From positions 785,001 to 849,000 of the forward strand of contig JAPQWV010000126.1 of NCBI GenBank assembly GCA_027422505.1: a DNA stretch of 64,000 nt. Reading direction: 5' to 3'. Below the pieces are notes generated by a model. The model made no database searches. It was given only the letters and a program-made list of their open reading frames with translations, and was not told the DNA's origin. Source of the stretch: Craterostigma plantagineum (taxonomy: Eukaryota; Streptophyta; Magnoliopsida; Lamiales; Linderniaceae). Positions 11,093-22,623 of the stretch are shown here, piece by piece (within the stretch, counting starts at the first letter, position 1; the number at the start of each line of letters is the position of its first letter). The position numbers were made by a program, and so were the translations under genes.

Positions 11093-12536
11093 GGTAGAGA
11101 AGGGTTTGATTAAAAGGGTCAGATGCGACGGTTTGAATGCGTTATATTTTGTATTATTTTTTAAGGGTTGGGTTTGAATAACGATTCTTGTCAAAGTTCT
11201 CATGCATGTAGTATATGGGCTGAGATTAATTTCGAATTTGGAACACACTAGTAAATAACGAATAATCATCGAGAAAAATAATATGTTATTTGTTTTCGAA
11301 ATGGCTTTCGTCTTAATGCGACTCAAAATTGGAATACAGGTAATATATTATAGTTATATGATGAAACTTAAAGTTTACATTTTCTTTTTTGGGGCTAGGG
11401 CAGGGGAATGTGACGTGGCCGCCTCAAATCATTCCAATCAAAGGCGGTTTTCGAATAAAATAATATATGAATGAATCTTTGATATACAAGATACCATACC
11501 ATACAAGAGAGCGAACCACTTTGTTTTTTCTTTTCCAAGTTGATAATCGATGAGTATACAAAGACGAGTGACAAGTTGAATTTGAATAAGGCAGTTAATA
11601 TTCAAATTTATTCGGCTACAGTGTCTATCTACGTACATATTTTATTTGCATATGTATCCACGTTTTTTTATGGTTAGTCTATTAATTTCTCTTTTTAGAA
11701 TCGACTTGTTACATTTACTGGATTCTAAATATGGAGCATGGACGCCTTTCTACTTGATTTTCTTCTTTCTAAGCCATTTATTTTCACAGAATTGGCATTG
11801 TTTGAAAAGACTTTTGGTATGTGCCTTAATACTTTTGCTGTAAATTATTTGTATAGCTCTCATCAGTCCACCATTAGAAGTTTGAGGTTGATAAAAATCA
11901 AACATCATGTCTGTAAATTTTACATTGTGGTGAGAGATATTGTCTAATATAAACTGAACATGCATTTAAATAAAATGTTTTTGAACACCTATTGTTATTA
12001 AGGTTGATGAGATCGGCACTGATGCCACCATGATCTAAGATGTTCATTTAATTCCGACTTAAAATTTTGTATTAAATTCCAAATGCAAAAACTCGTATGA
12101 TCAACTTGATAGATCGATACCACGTTCCGAGAAACAAGAATAATTAGAATATGATGAGCACTCAATATATTTAAAAATAATAATCGCATTTGCTTGGAAA
12201 TTTCTGAATAGAAATATGGTGTTCATTTTTATTTCCCTTTCAATTCCATAGGCGCAGGCTCCTTTTTCTTTTTCTTTTTCTTTTCTCGGCCTATGGATTA
12301 TTTTCTTGCGCTAAATTATTGGTGATGCCGACAGAAAAACAAATATCGATTTCGTGGGCTCCCCTAATAACATAAAGCAAGATTTGAACCCAAAGTTTGA
12401 TTATATATAAATATCAAATTCCCATACGCATTTGACATAACCTATTTCCACGAAGGGATGTTGCAGCTTCAAATAAGTTAAAATAGTATACATATTCTTC
12501 TCTAGTGTATCATTGTAAGTATTTACTATAGAGGTG
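11093..12536. other. Intergenic upstream of the ERF98-like gene
   Basis: AT-rich with no recognisable gene. A pyrimidine-rich TTTTTC tract lies near 12262-12285. It ends at the TRIM target site. Confidence 0.5.
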
Positions 12537-12541
12537 AAACC

Positions 12542-12794
12542 TGTTAAGTGACCACTTTTCCTAAAAGGTTAACCTTTAAGGAAAAAGTGGTCACTTAACA
12601 TGGTATCAGAGCTTACCGCAGGTCCTGGGTACGAATCCTCACGACCACCCATTTATGAGAATTACACGTGTAAGGCTAGATAATAGAGAAATCAGCCTAG
12701 ACGTGAGGGGTCGTGTTGGAAATAATTATATAAAATTAAAAAGTGATGCACTTCCTTAAAGGTTAACCTTTTAGGAAAAAGTGGTCACTTAACA
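12542..12794 (+). mobile_element. TRIM-type mini LTR retrotransposon (253 bp) with 5-bp TSD
   Basis: The element is flanked by AAACC at 12537-12541 and again at 12795-12799. The left terminal repeat is 12542-12600 and the right is 12714-12794; both end GTGGTCACTTAACA. Immediately after the left repeat, 12601-12612 reads TGGTATCAGAGC, the initiator-tRNA-Met primer-binding site typical of plant LTR elements. A purine-rich tract (GTGAGGGG) precedes the right repeat. There is no coding capacity. The left LTR is a near-perfect palindrome and differs from the right LTR in its 5' half (see findings). Confidence 0.85.
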
Positions 12795-13075
12795 AAACCA
12801 AACATTGTACTATAATATAAAAGATTGTAAAATTCAATAAATTCATATGGATGTGTAACTCTAAATACGATGTTGTGCCCTTGAGTTCGTCACTGATGAC
12901 AATATAACCACTATATATGAGTAATTAGCAGTGTCATATTTAAAAAGATGAATTCTGATATAAGAGATATATTTTCACTAAAAACAACAGTATGAATACG
13001 AAAATGCACGAGTGGACCCATGAGACTGAGAGCGACTACTGCAAATTGCCCATAAAATGTCTGACGTGCTAAATG

Positions 13076-13993
13076 TAGGGGTGGGATCGGGTCGGGTTTT
13101 TCGGGTATCGGGTTTTTCGGGTCGGGTACCCGACATGTGCGGGTTTCAATTTTGAAACCCGACCCCGACCCGATAAAAATTGGGTACCCGACCATCGGGT
13201 ACCCGAAACCCGATTATCGGGTTCGGGTCGGGTTTGGGTACCCGATTTGCAATTTTTTACTCAAACGGCCTAATTATTATAAAATTAACGCCGAACGTCT
13301 GAGTACCCATCGATTAGAATGCGTATTATGCTAATAACCTTGAAACCATTGTGGATCCAACATCTGAAAGGAAACATGAAATCCCTAAACTTACAAAATT
13401 AGGGTTCTTCAAATTTAATACCTTCAACGTCTCAATTTGAAATGTCGGCATCTGAGGTGTGGCGGTTGCGGTGGCGGCATCCTGCAGTGGCTGGGCTGCC
13501 AGAGGTGGCGTGGTTGTGATTTCTTCAACGCGCAGGCGTAGCAGTGGCTGTAAAGGTGAGGTGCGACGACGGCCGCGCTGAGGTGGACGGTGGTTGTGTT
13601 GTGATTGCAGCTGCACGGAAGCTGTGGCGTGGCTAGCCTGTGTGCTGCTGCAGAGAACGGCGTCGACATGAGAAGAGAGCTGCTGTAATGTGGCGTGGTT
13701 TTTGTTTTTTTGCTTTGTGTTTGTATCTGTAATGTGTATAGTATGTATAGTTAGGGGAGTGAGCGACTTGGTTGGACTTGGAGCAAGCTTAGCTTGTTTT
13801 TTTTTTTTTTTTTAAAAAATCGGGTCGGGTACCCGATAAACCCGATCGGGTAGCATATTGCTACCCGAAACCCGACCCGAAGTATTATATCGGGTATCGG
13901 GTTTAAACCCGATACCCGATTAAACCCGACTTTTCACCTACCCGATCGGGTCGGGTCGGGTACCCGAAACCCGACCCCGAATGCCCACCCCTA
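13076..13993. mobile_element. Non-autonomous hAT DNA transposon (918 bp) with 8-bp TSD
   Basis: The terminal inverted repeats begin TAGGGGTGGG and end CCCACCCCTA, a typical plant hAT end. The flanks carry an exact 8-bp duplication, GCTAAATG, at 13068-13075 and 13994-14001. Both subterminal regions are packed with inverted CGGGT/ACCCG motifs. There is no transposase. The GC-rich centre (about 13330-13680) holds a minus-strand frame of some 80-95 codons (Gln/Thr/Pro/Arg-rich) that could be captured host sequence. Confidence 0.9.
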
Positions 13994-14001
13994 GCTAAAT
14001 G

Positions 14002-14763
14002 AGACCAGCAATTTTTTTAATATAAGTTAAATATATATTAGTTATTGTTAAATCATGGACTTTTTCCATAAATAAAAATAAGCAATTAGTATTTTACTTT
14101 TGCCACCTAAGACCCAAGTTGGTTACTTTTCCTGCCATCTGTTTTGACGAGGACTAAAATTATGTGACGTGTATAGTCAATGTATGTAAATTTTGACAAA
14201 TTGACCAAGGTTAATTATACGTTTCCTGGTCAACGTTACTTTCTTGAATTTCGACTTGGGTATTAGAACTTTCTCTTATATCTTGCACGTGCATTTGTGC
14301 ACCTCAATAGAGTTGGTTTACAATTAATTCAAGTCGATTGACCTAAAATTAAATCAGAACTTAGTACTAACGGTCGCATTTTATCAACAAAACAGCAATA
14401 TCCGATTGAATCAACAACCAATTGTATGTCTAATAAGTAGTAACACAAAATTGTGTTGACTTTTCTACGTTGAATAAAATGCTAGCTAGGCTCTACAACT
14501 TCATATTCGTACACATTAACATTTAGAAAAAGAAACCTTCTAGAAAATAGAAAAAAGTGGGACCCCAGCCGCCCTACGTCATCGCTCTCCCTCGTTTGAC
14601 TAAAGCTAACAAAAATAAATGTTGATAAATATAATCCACAGAACAACCCCTCTAGCTTCAATTTTGATTTCATCCCACCATCCTTTTATTTGATCACTCC
14701 TCTATATAGACTCTAATAATATTAAGCATCTATTCAATTAAATAACTCACCATTTTCTTGTTG
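14002..14763. other. Promoter region of the ERF1-like gene
   Basis: AT-rich with no coding frames of note, several W-box-like TTGAC cores and an ACGTC near 14576. I see no clear GCC box. Confidence 0.4.
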
Positions 14764-14771
14764 TATATATA
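14764..14771 (+). promoter_or_regulatory. TATA box of the ERF1-like gene
   Basis: TATATATA lies 80-87 bp upstream of the ATG at 14851 and is followed by a CT-rich stretch, consistent with a short leader. Confidence 0.55.
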
Positions 14772-14850
14772 GCCCTCTCTAGATCAAGTTCAAAACGAAA
14801 CAACTTCGTCAATTAAACTTTCAAACTACACAAACATTGGAAAAAACATA

Positions 14851-15681
14851 ATGCAAACTCAGAATCCATCAATGGACTTCTCTTCGTCAATCTTCCAATC
14901 CCAATACCAAAATCAACTGGGGTTCTCATCGAACGATTCGAATCATTTTCTTTTCGAGGGTATCGAAGCTAACAACCATTCTCAGCCCTACGATGATTCT
15001 TCTCTTCCATTCAACTTCAACGACTCTCAAGAAATGCTTCTCTACGGCGTCCTATCTCAACCTCATTCAAAAAGCTCTCCATCGCCATGCAAAGTCGACG
15101 AAGAAGATGTAATAACAGATCATTCTCATGCAAAGAGCATCCTCAAAACACAAGCCTGCAAAGAGAGCTTCAAAAAGGAAAGAACTTATAGGGGTGTAAG
15201 AAGAAGGCCATGGGGTAAGTTCGCAGCAGAAATAAGAGATTCGACGAGGAAAGGCGTTAGGGTTTGGCTCGGGACATTCGACGATGCAGAAACTGCAGCT
15301 TTGGCTTACGATCAAGCGGCGTTTTCGATAAGGGGAAGATCGGCGGTGCTCAATTTTCCAGTTGAGAGAGTCGTTGAATCGCTTCGAAAAATGAGCGGTT
15401 TCGGGGCGATTAGTAATGGTAATAGCGATGATCATCGAGGGTGTTCCCCAGTTATTACACTGAAGAAAACCCATTCTTTGAGGAAGAAAAAACGTGGGAG
15501 AACGAAGAAGGTTGATGGCGGTGGTTCTAATAATGAGAATCACGAAAAGAATGATAGTAATTTTAAGGTGGAGAATGTGATGGTTTTGGAAGATTTAGGG
15601 GTTGAATATTTGGAAGCTCTATTGGGTTATTCATCCTCTTATTATTCGTCTTCATCATCATCTTCATCACAAAGTTGTTGA
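14851..15681 (+). CDS. AP2/ERF group IX transcription factor, ERF1/ORA59-like
   Basis: Intronless, 276 residues. The N-terminus is Ser/Gln/Asn-rich and includes [11 protein letters not shown], an acidic motif near that of ERF1-type proteins. The AP2 domain (about residues 112-170) reads [20 protein letters not shown], then [20 protein letters not shown] and [11 protein letters not shown] basic patch, [11 protein letters not shown], is a probable nuclear localisation signal. Near the C-terminus [16 protein letters not shown] is the EDLL-type activation motif, followed by a Ser run. Such factors integrate ethylene and jasmonate signals and bind GCC boxes in defence genes. It stands head to head with the ERF98-like gene (ATGs 3.8 kb apart); transposons fill the gap. 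Confidence 0.93.
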   Translation: MQTQNPSMDFSSSIFQSQYQNQLGFSSNDSNHFLFEGIEANNHSQPYDDSSLPFNFNDSQEMLLYGVLSQPHSKSSPSPCKVDEEDVITDHSHAKSILKTQACKESFKKERTYRGVRRRPWGKFAAEIRDSTRKGVRVWLGTFDDAETAALAYDQAAFSIRGRSAVLNFPVERVVESLRKMSGFGAISNGNSDDHRGCSPVITLKKTHSLRKKKRGRTKKVDGGGSNNENHEKNDSNFKVENVMVLEDLGVEYLEALLGYSSSYYSSSSSSSSQSC

Positions 15682-16787
15682 ATTGTTTTTAGCTTTTTCT
15701 AGCTACTAGTTAGTATTGTGTTTGAAGTTTCCTTCTCAATTATTTCTTCTTCAATCTTGACCGGGCTTTGTAAAGTAAATTTTTATTATACGATGATGAA
15801 GTGGCAAATAGGCAAGTGGGACTTAAAATATTTCATGTTGGGTTCGTTTACTTTTTCAATCGATTGGTAGATTCTTAAAGTTTGAAGATAACGTGACAAC
15901 GAAAACTCAGCACACTCACTGTCCTATCCGAGCTGCTATAATTTTGGATAATGGACCTCGTCTTTATCCTAAAAACATTAATTTATTTTTTTAAAAAAAA
16001 TTGATATTCGTGGATTCACATGTCATCAAACTGTGTTATATACGAGATCATAATCATAATTTGACAATTGAAACTATGGATAAATAACCAAATTATCATG
16101 TGGAGAGAAAAAAAAAAGGGAATTTTTCTTTGAAAATTATTTGTACTCACTAAAAGGCGTTACATTATCAATTGGGCCTCAATCTGTTGAAGTGCCGTAT
16201 CAATTTACTTATTTTTGGGCTTTATTATTAGCAATTTGCACATTGTAGTGCGCTGCTTTTAGGAGGCTATTTGTGTAAATTACTATTGTGTAATAGTTGC
16301 AATAACTCTGTGGGCTAATCACGTCTTAGGGAGTTGTAGTGGGAATAATACATATTTTAATGATCTGAATATAAAGATTTACATATCGAAGAAACATGTG
16401 ATACATTTCGGGGAAGATGATTTTAAATAATAGTTTTGATAACGGGATATGATGGCGTTACTATGTAATAATAAATATATTGTAACCTCAGTTAAAGTGC
16501 GCAGCCGCGGCTTGGGAAGATAAACCTGACATAAGCTCAACTTGAGTAAAAGTACAATCTATTTCACACATGCTGACATGCACATGTTATATATACTGGT
16601 ATCATAATATGATAACTTTTTTTCTACTTCGAACATTTCAATAAAATTTTAGCTATTGGATATAAATAAATAAAAATATCAAGGATAAAATTGTAGTTTA
16701 ACAATTATGGGTAAAATTATAAAGAGGCCAAATTGAGCCGTTTAAAAAGTATAGATGATACAAATATCTTTTCTCATTTGAATGACA
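15682..16787. other. Intergenic downstream of the ERF1-like gene
   Basis: AT-rich, with no gene or recognisable repeat seen apart from the MITE target duplication at its end. Confidence 0.45.
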
Positions 16788-16796
16788 TATATTTTA

Positions 16797-17642
16797 GGCC
16801 AAATTATTAAACTAGGTCGCTAACTATGCCTCTCGTGTTTTTTAGGTCACTAAGTTTCGTAGTTGCAAACTTAGGTCACTAAGTATCGTTATCGATATTT
16901 TTTAGGTCACTAAGTTTCGCAATTGCAAACTTAGGTCACTAAGTATCGTTATCGATTTTTTTTAGGTCACTAAGTTTCGTAATTGCAAACTTAGGTCACT
17001 AAGTATCGTTATCGATTTCTTTTGGGACATTTTTTGAATTTTCTGATAAAGCTGAACGGAATACACATGTGGCGTGACCAGCATCCTAGATGGCAAAATT
17101 TTTAGGCCACGTCACTAAAATAATTGTCCAACGTGTGTGTATAAAGAAAAAAAACTATATTTAAAGATTAAAAAAAAACTAGTTCCCTCCAAACTTATAC
17201 GATTAATCTCCTAAACGACCAAATTGATTCCACAAAAAAGATATGTGTCCCTCATATGATGTGTGACTGCAAGAAACGCACATTCTTGATGACGTGTTGG
17301 AAAGATGATAACCTTGAATTTTAGTGACGTGGCCTAAAAAATTTTGCCATCTACGACGCCAGTCACGCCACATGTGTATTCCGTTCAGCTTTATCAGAAA
17401 AATTCAAAAAATGTCCCAAAAAAATCGATAACGATACTTAGTGACCTAAGTTTGCAATTACGAAACTTAGTGACCTAAAAAAATCGATAACGATACTTAG
17501 TGACCTAAGTTTGCAATTACAAAACTTAGTGACCTCAAAAAAATCGATAGCGATACTTAGTGACCTAAGTTTGCAATTATGAAACTTAGTGACATAAAAA
17601 ACACGAGAGACATAGTTAGCGACCTAGTTTAATAATTTGGCC
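16797..17642. mobile_element. Mutator-like MITE (846 bp) with ~320-bp TIRs and 9-bp TSD
   Basis: The arms begin GGCCAAATTATTAAACTAGG, and the reverse complement ends the element exactly. The target duplication is TATATTTTA at 16788-16796 and 17643-17651; 9 bp is the Mutator hallmark. Each arm carries three tandem units of about 60 bp (left: 16841-16900, 16901-16960, 16961-17020) containing TTAGGTCACTAAG. The inner arms include a conserved segment with CACATGTGGCGTGAC. There is no coding capacity. The pair could fold into a long hairpin RNA if transcribed. Confidence 0.9.
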
Positions 17643-17651
17643 TATATTTTA

Positions 17652-18507
17652 TAGTATATATAATTACTTTCTTTTTGCGTGAAAATATCAACATCATTAT
17701 CTCAAACGCCACGCCTGAATGGAAAGTAAGTAGAGAAAAAATAACACTTGCCAACCTAATTACGTCACAAGTTCATGCATTAGCTCAAAGATTTAATTAG
17801 CAGTAGTGGCATGTCGATGAGTGGAGCCATTAAAGCACAAAATGTATTATATTCGCATTTATTTCCATGATTAATATGATTTCTAACTTATATTGCAAAT
17901 TGTCACTTGCTAGCTAGCACACCTCGTATTTGTGTGATGTGTTCGCAGCGCTTAAGTCTCTCTATATCTTTATTATCTCTCTCTATGAATTTTAATACGA
18001 CTATAGAAACGTGGATTACTTTTCAATAACCATAATAGTATTCAACTTCGAGGACTGTGAACCCTTCAAAATTTATTATGTAATACAATAAAATCTAGTA
18101 GTAGTAGACAAAATATAAGTCGGCACAGTTGAACATGTGTGATGGGGTTTACTATATAATGATTGTTACTACCACCATATCTTTCGAAGGAATATTCAAT
18201 AAAAAGTCGCACGTTTCGTTTGACTCATATCAGTTCAATTAAAAGGTACAATATATATTAATTTCAACAGAGGATCTCCTTCGTCGAAACTTCATCTCAG
18301 CAATTATTTCCTTTTCTTCTTTCGCGCACACATATCTATCTTCGTAGATCCCACTGTCCTATATTTTAATATCCATATCCAACATGTCAAAATTGTACGT
18401 ATATATATCACATTCCAACGTCCATTTCCACACCATATTCACTACAAAAAATAATATAGTCCATCAAAATTCAAATCTTGTCACGCTAATTTCTTCCTCT
18501 AAAAAAA
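17652..18507. other. MYB promoter region
   Basis: AT-rich, no genes. A TATATTTTAATA stretch near 18360 is a possible TATA box about 150 bp before the MYB ATG. Confidence 0.4.
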
Positions 18508-19358
18508 ATGGTAAGAGCTCCTTGCTGCGAGGAAATGGGGTTGAAGAAAGGTCCATGGACCGGCGAAGAAGATGAGATTCTCACAAGCTTCATTGCCCAA
18601 AATGGCCATGGAAATTGGAGAGCTCTTCCTAAACGAGCTGGTAAATAATAATAATTAAATCTCTCCATATTTTATTTAATTAAAAGTCATGCATTTTTTA
18701 ATTCTCATAAGAAAGAAATGTATTTGCAGGCCTTCTCAGGTGTGGAAAGAGTTGCAGGCTTCGATGGATGAACTATCTGAAACCCGACATCAAAAGAGGA
18801 AACTTTACCAAGGAAGAAGAGGAAACGATTATTAAATTACACAAAGAGATGGGAAACAAGTGAGTCTTAGTGCAGTAGCTGTTTTAATAACATGCAAAAT
18901 TTGCACTTTTTTTAATGTATATCTAAAAATTAGTTGTATTTTTATTTCCCAGATGGTCACATATTGCCTCTAAGTTGCCGGGCCGTACAGACAACGAAAT
19001 CAAGAATGTATGGAACACGCATTTGAAGAAGAGGCTAACAAGCAAATCGAAGATCGGCTCATCTGAGCCGTCCATTTCTGAGCCAGATTCTCCATCTTCG
19101 AATTCGTCGAGTGTGGTTATTTCGCCAGTTGCTATCTCCACACCGTGCGATGACGACGATGCGTTTGAAGATTTGCCGGAAATTGATCAGAGTTTATGGT
19201 CCGAGGTTTTTTCGGGGGAGGATTATGGGAGTGGCGTTAGCGACTTGTCGCCTGGAAATAGTGATTTTTCTGTTATGGATGGAGAGTGTGACGTTAATTT
19301 TTGGTTAGAGATGCTCGGCAAGGCTGAGAATGCTGTGTTAGATTTACAAGAATTTTGA
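18508..19358 (+). CDS. R2R3-MYB transcription factor, MYB14/MYB15-like (subgroup 2)
   Basis: Exons 18508-18640, 18730-18859 and 18953-19358 give 222 residues; intron phases and positions are standard for R2R3-MYB genes. R2 starts [17 protein letters not shown] and holds the Trp series, R3 starts [16 protein letters not shown], and the [20 protein letters not shown] recognition helix is intact. The N-terminal [17 protein letters not shown] is typical of the subgroup 2/3 proteins. The C-terminus has an acidic/Ser-rich stretch and a [14 protein letters not shown] motif resembling that of MYB13/14/15. Relatives regulate cold response, stilbene or lignin defence metabolism. The position next to ERF1-like recalls Arabidopsis, where MYB15 neighbours ERF1. 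Confidence 0.92.
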
Positions 19359-20388
19359 AGTTCAGAAAAAAAAAAAAAAAAAAAATTGGCAAAGAAATTG
19401 ATTTAATCAAAGTAGTGCAGTTTGAATCGTGTGAGCAACTTTTCTTTTCTTTTTCTTAAAGTCGTCATTTACCGCTGACATGTTCAAACGTCATTGTCTT
19501 GAATTTCAGTTTTGTCAAAGATGCGACGACTATGCATATATATTATATATTCTCTAAAACACTCTCTATAGTCTCGTAGTGCCAACCTTATCTAATCTAG
19601 AATTAGATATTGTATGAAGGGTATGATGAATGGATTTACAATATACATCCGTAGTAGTAAAAAGAAAAGGTTACGATAATGTTAGAATTCGGAAATGACA
19701 GCGGATATTGAAAAAGAAAAAAGAAATTCGGAGTGATGTAAATAGGGAAGATGTTAAAAATAAAAGCTTTCGAAGTCGACTACTACGTAATTACATTGCT
19801 TGTGAGTGGAAAAAAGAAATATTTAAAACTTCCAACTTTGAAAAGGATCTTTGCGCACGATGAGTCGCAAGATTTGATTAGTGTTTAGTAGTATGATAAG
19901 ATTTGCAGTAATCTCACTTCAACTAAATTAATTAAACGTCAGCGTCAGCCAACTTTAAGTCATCCAAAGTGGTGCTTAATATTATGCTTATACTATATTT
20001 TATATATATGTCTATTAAATTCAACTTTAGCGATAAAGTGGAAAGTGAAGTGATGATAATTGATTTTGGGTCACGTTTCGAATGCATCGAAAGCATCTCA
20101 TTAGTATGTTGTTACACAAATCACAAGATCAACAACTAATGATACGATTCACTATAGATCATAAATACAACGATATTGATACCTATACAACCTCTATAAT
20201 ATATAACATATATGACGAGTGTGTATTGTAAGTCAATAAAATTTTATATTACACGATCTGAAAAATAACATGGCATATCGTCTTTACACTTGTATCAGAA
20301 AGTTATTTAAATTGAAGGTTTGATATATATACTAAAAACTCAAGTCAGCACAAACACAAAACCTCAAGAGTAGACAAGTGTTGGGCAA
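19359..20388. other. Intergenic between MYB and 11S globulin
   Basis: A poly-A tract follows the MYB stop at about 19367-19384. The rest is AT-rich with no recognised gene. Confidence 0.45.
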
Positions 20389-20479
20389 CATGCAAATGTT
20401 ATGCCAAGTAAACGCATGCATCAATCCACGTACCCCTTACTAATGTGTCTCAATTCTAACACACTTCTCCATGCATGCA
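20389..20479 (+). promoter_or_regulatory. RY/legumin-box cluster of the 11S globulin promoter
   Basis: CATGCA occurs at 20389-20394 and 20415-20420, and overlapping copies form CATGCATGCA at 20470-20479. RY elements bind the seed B3 regulators (ABI3, FUS3, LEC2) and drive embryo-specific expression; the cluster sits directly before the TATA box. Confidence 0.85.
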
Positions 20480-20496
20480 ATAAAACGAAACCCCCC

Positions 20497-20504
20497 TATA
20501 AATA
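20497..20504 (+). promoter_or_regulatory. TATA box of the 11S globulin gene
   Basis: TATAAATA, 71-78 bp upstream of the ATG and about 18 bp after the last RY box. Confidence 0.75.
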
Positions 20505-20574
20505 TCCTATCCCATTCTCCACATCACATACGCACACACAAGAAATAAATATAGAAAAAAAAAAAAAACAAGAA

Positions 20575-22206
20575 ATGGCAGCCGTAAACAAGATCCACGT
20601 ATTAGTAGCTCTCCTATCACTCTCTCTCCTCGCCCCATCTTCCCTCGGCGAGGAGAGAGGCTTCGGCTCCCTTCGCCTGAGCAAAGAGCAAGAATGCAGG
20701 TTCCAGCGGCGCATCTCCTCCTCTAAGCCGTCGCAGAGGATAGAATCCCAAGGCGGAACCGTCGAGCTTTGGGAGCAATGGGAGGATCAGTTCCAATGCG
20801 CCGGCGTTCAGCCGTTGAAGTACACCATTAGGCCTAATGGCCTCGCCCTGCCCAACTACCACCCTTCACCGCGCCTCGTTTTCGTCGAGCAAGGCATATA
20901 CATATACACAATATATACAAATCAAAAATCATGTGTCTTTAATTCGCCGGAAGAAAACAATCATCTTAACTGCAGGCGAGGGTTACCTGGGGATAATATT
21001 CCCAGGGTGTGCGGAGACTTACCACTCCGACGAGGAGGGGCAACGCCAGCGTAGGGAGGTGGAAGAAGAAGAGGGCGGCGGCGCCACCTCAAGGAGGGAC
21101 ATGCACCAAAAGGTCCACCGCATACGCAAGGGAGATGTAATCGCCATCCCAGTCGGCGCCGTACACTGGTGCTACAACGATGGCCAGCAAGAGCTCGTCA
21201 CCGTCGCCGTCAACGATCTCAACCATCAGTCGAACCAACTCGACCAAAACTTCAGGGTATATTAAAGCAAATCTAATGGCTTATTTCTGTGGGTTTCCTT
21301 TTTTTGCGGCCTCTTAATTACTTTTACTCTATTTGGTCGTCGGAATATGATCACAAGGCTTTCTTCTTGGCCGGCGGAGTTAGATCTGGCCAGCAGCAAG
21401 CCCACGGCGGCGGGCATCAAGACTTGAGCGAGAAATTCCAAAACATATTCCAAGAATTCGACAAAAGCCTCTTGGCCGAAGCATATGACGTCCCCGAGCA
21501 AATCATAGAGCAGATACAGCAAGGCCAACAAGAGAAGGGGCTCATCGTCACCGTACAAGAGAAGATGAGGTTCATCAGGCCCGACGAACGAAGCCAGCAA
21601 GGCCAAGAGTACTCTTGGGGCGCCGCCGGCGGTCAACGCCAACGCGGCGGCAACGGGTTGGAAGAGCTGGGCTTCTGCGCCATGAAAGTAAGGACCAACA
21701 TAGAGAGCCGAAAGGAGACAGACGTCTACTCAAGGCAAGCAGGGAAAATCAACATCGTGGACAAGAATAAGCTTCCCATTCTCAGGCACATAGACATGAG
21801 CGCTGAGAGGGGAACACTTCGCCAGAACGCACTGCTGAGCCCCAACTGGGACGCACAAGGCCACACAATCGTCTACGTGACCAAAGGCGAAGCCCAAGTA
21901 CAAATCGCCGACCATAAGGGCCAGGCCATAATGAACGACCGCGTGAGCCAGGGAGATATGTTCGTGGTTCCTCAGTACTACCTAGCGACGGCGAGGGCCG
22001 GGCAGAACGGGTACGAATGGGTCGGGTTTAAGACCACGGGTTCGCCCATGCGCCACTCTGTTTCGGGCTACACTTCGATCTTCAGAGCTATGCCTCTCCA
22101 AGTGGTTGCTAATGCTTATCAGGTTTCGCCGGTTCAGGGACAGAGGCTTAAGCTTGGCAGGGGAAGTGAGAGCTTCTTAGTGTCTCCTGGGAGGAGACAG
22201 TACTAG
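20575..22206 (+). CDS. 11S globulin (legumin-type) seed storage protein precursor
   Basis: Exons 20575-20893, 20976-21256 and 21358-22206 give 482 residues. The signal peptide is about residues 1-25 (hydrophobic core VLVALLSLSLLA). Two cupin domains follow: the acidic chain with FPGCAETYHSDEE and GDVIAIPVGAVHWCYNDG, and the basic chain. These are separated at Asn299-Gly300 in the canonical NGLEE cleavage motif, where vacuolar processing enzyme cuts. Cys307 is the conserved partner for the inter-chain disulphide. Gln/Gly/Arg-rich hypervariable loops are present. The product trimerises in the ER and is stored in seed protein bodies. Intron 1 has no GT donor that keeps the conserved VEQG(E)G block; a GC donor at 20894 does so in phase. 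The poly-A leader and RY promoter fit a seed gene. Confidence 0.93.
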
Positions 22207-22623
22207 ATAAATTAATAAATAAATATGGAGTGTACTGTTTTTTTTGTTTGCTTGATGCTTACATAGGAGGGACTTTGCGTAGTGTCTGCAAGTCATCTCT
22301 TTTGCTGTATCTATGACGAATAAATAATGTTATGGAGCCTGTAATAAATCAATAATAATGCAGAAGTCTGCCTACAGTGAGTGGTTTGTGATCTTATTCA
22401 TATAAAACAGAGCATGATGAGCAAAGAAGGTTTAACCCAACGAAGTTAGGATTTGATACAATATTATTACATACATAAGGAGTTTATCAGTCTCCCAACA
22501 AACGAAGGCCTAATTCATCACGCCGTACAGTGGATGCTGGAAATATAGATAGATATGGGCTGCACACTAAAGTCTGCCTCATGATATCAATGAGCCAAAT
22601 AACAGCATAAGGTTTCAGAGTTG
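22207..22623. other. 3' regions between convergent 11S globulin and TOL genes
   Basis: Contains AATAAA-type polyadenylation signals near 22214-22222 and 22319-22325; no further gene. Confidence 0.5.

Noticed and set aside
12601..12660. tRNA-like look (TGGTATCAGAGC ... GGTACGAATCC)
   Set aside because: It is the primer-binding site and interior of the TRIM element; there is no cloverleaf and no matching acceptor stem.
16841..17020. Regular 60-bp repeats that could suggest a CRISPR-like array
   Set aside because: Units are contiguous and without spacers, in a eukaryotic genome, and belong to the arms of the Mutator-like MITE.
18384..18575. Upstream frame overlapping the MYB start codon, possible uORF
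   Set aside because: The candidate TATA sequence near 18360 would place the transcription start at or after its ATG, so it is probably not in the mRNA.
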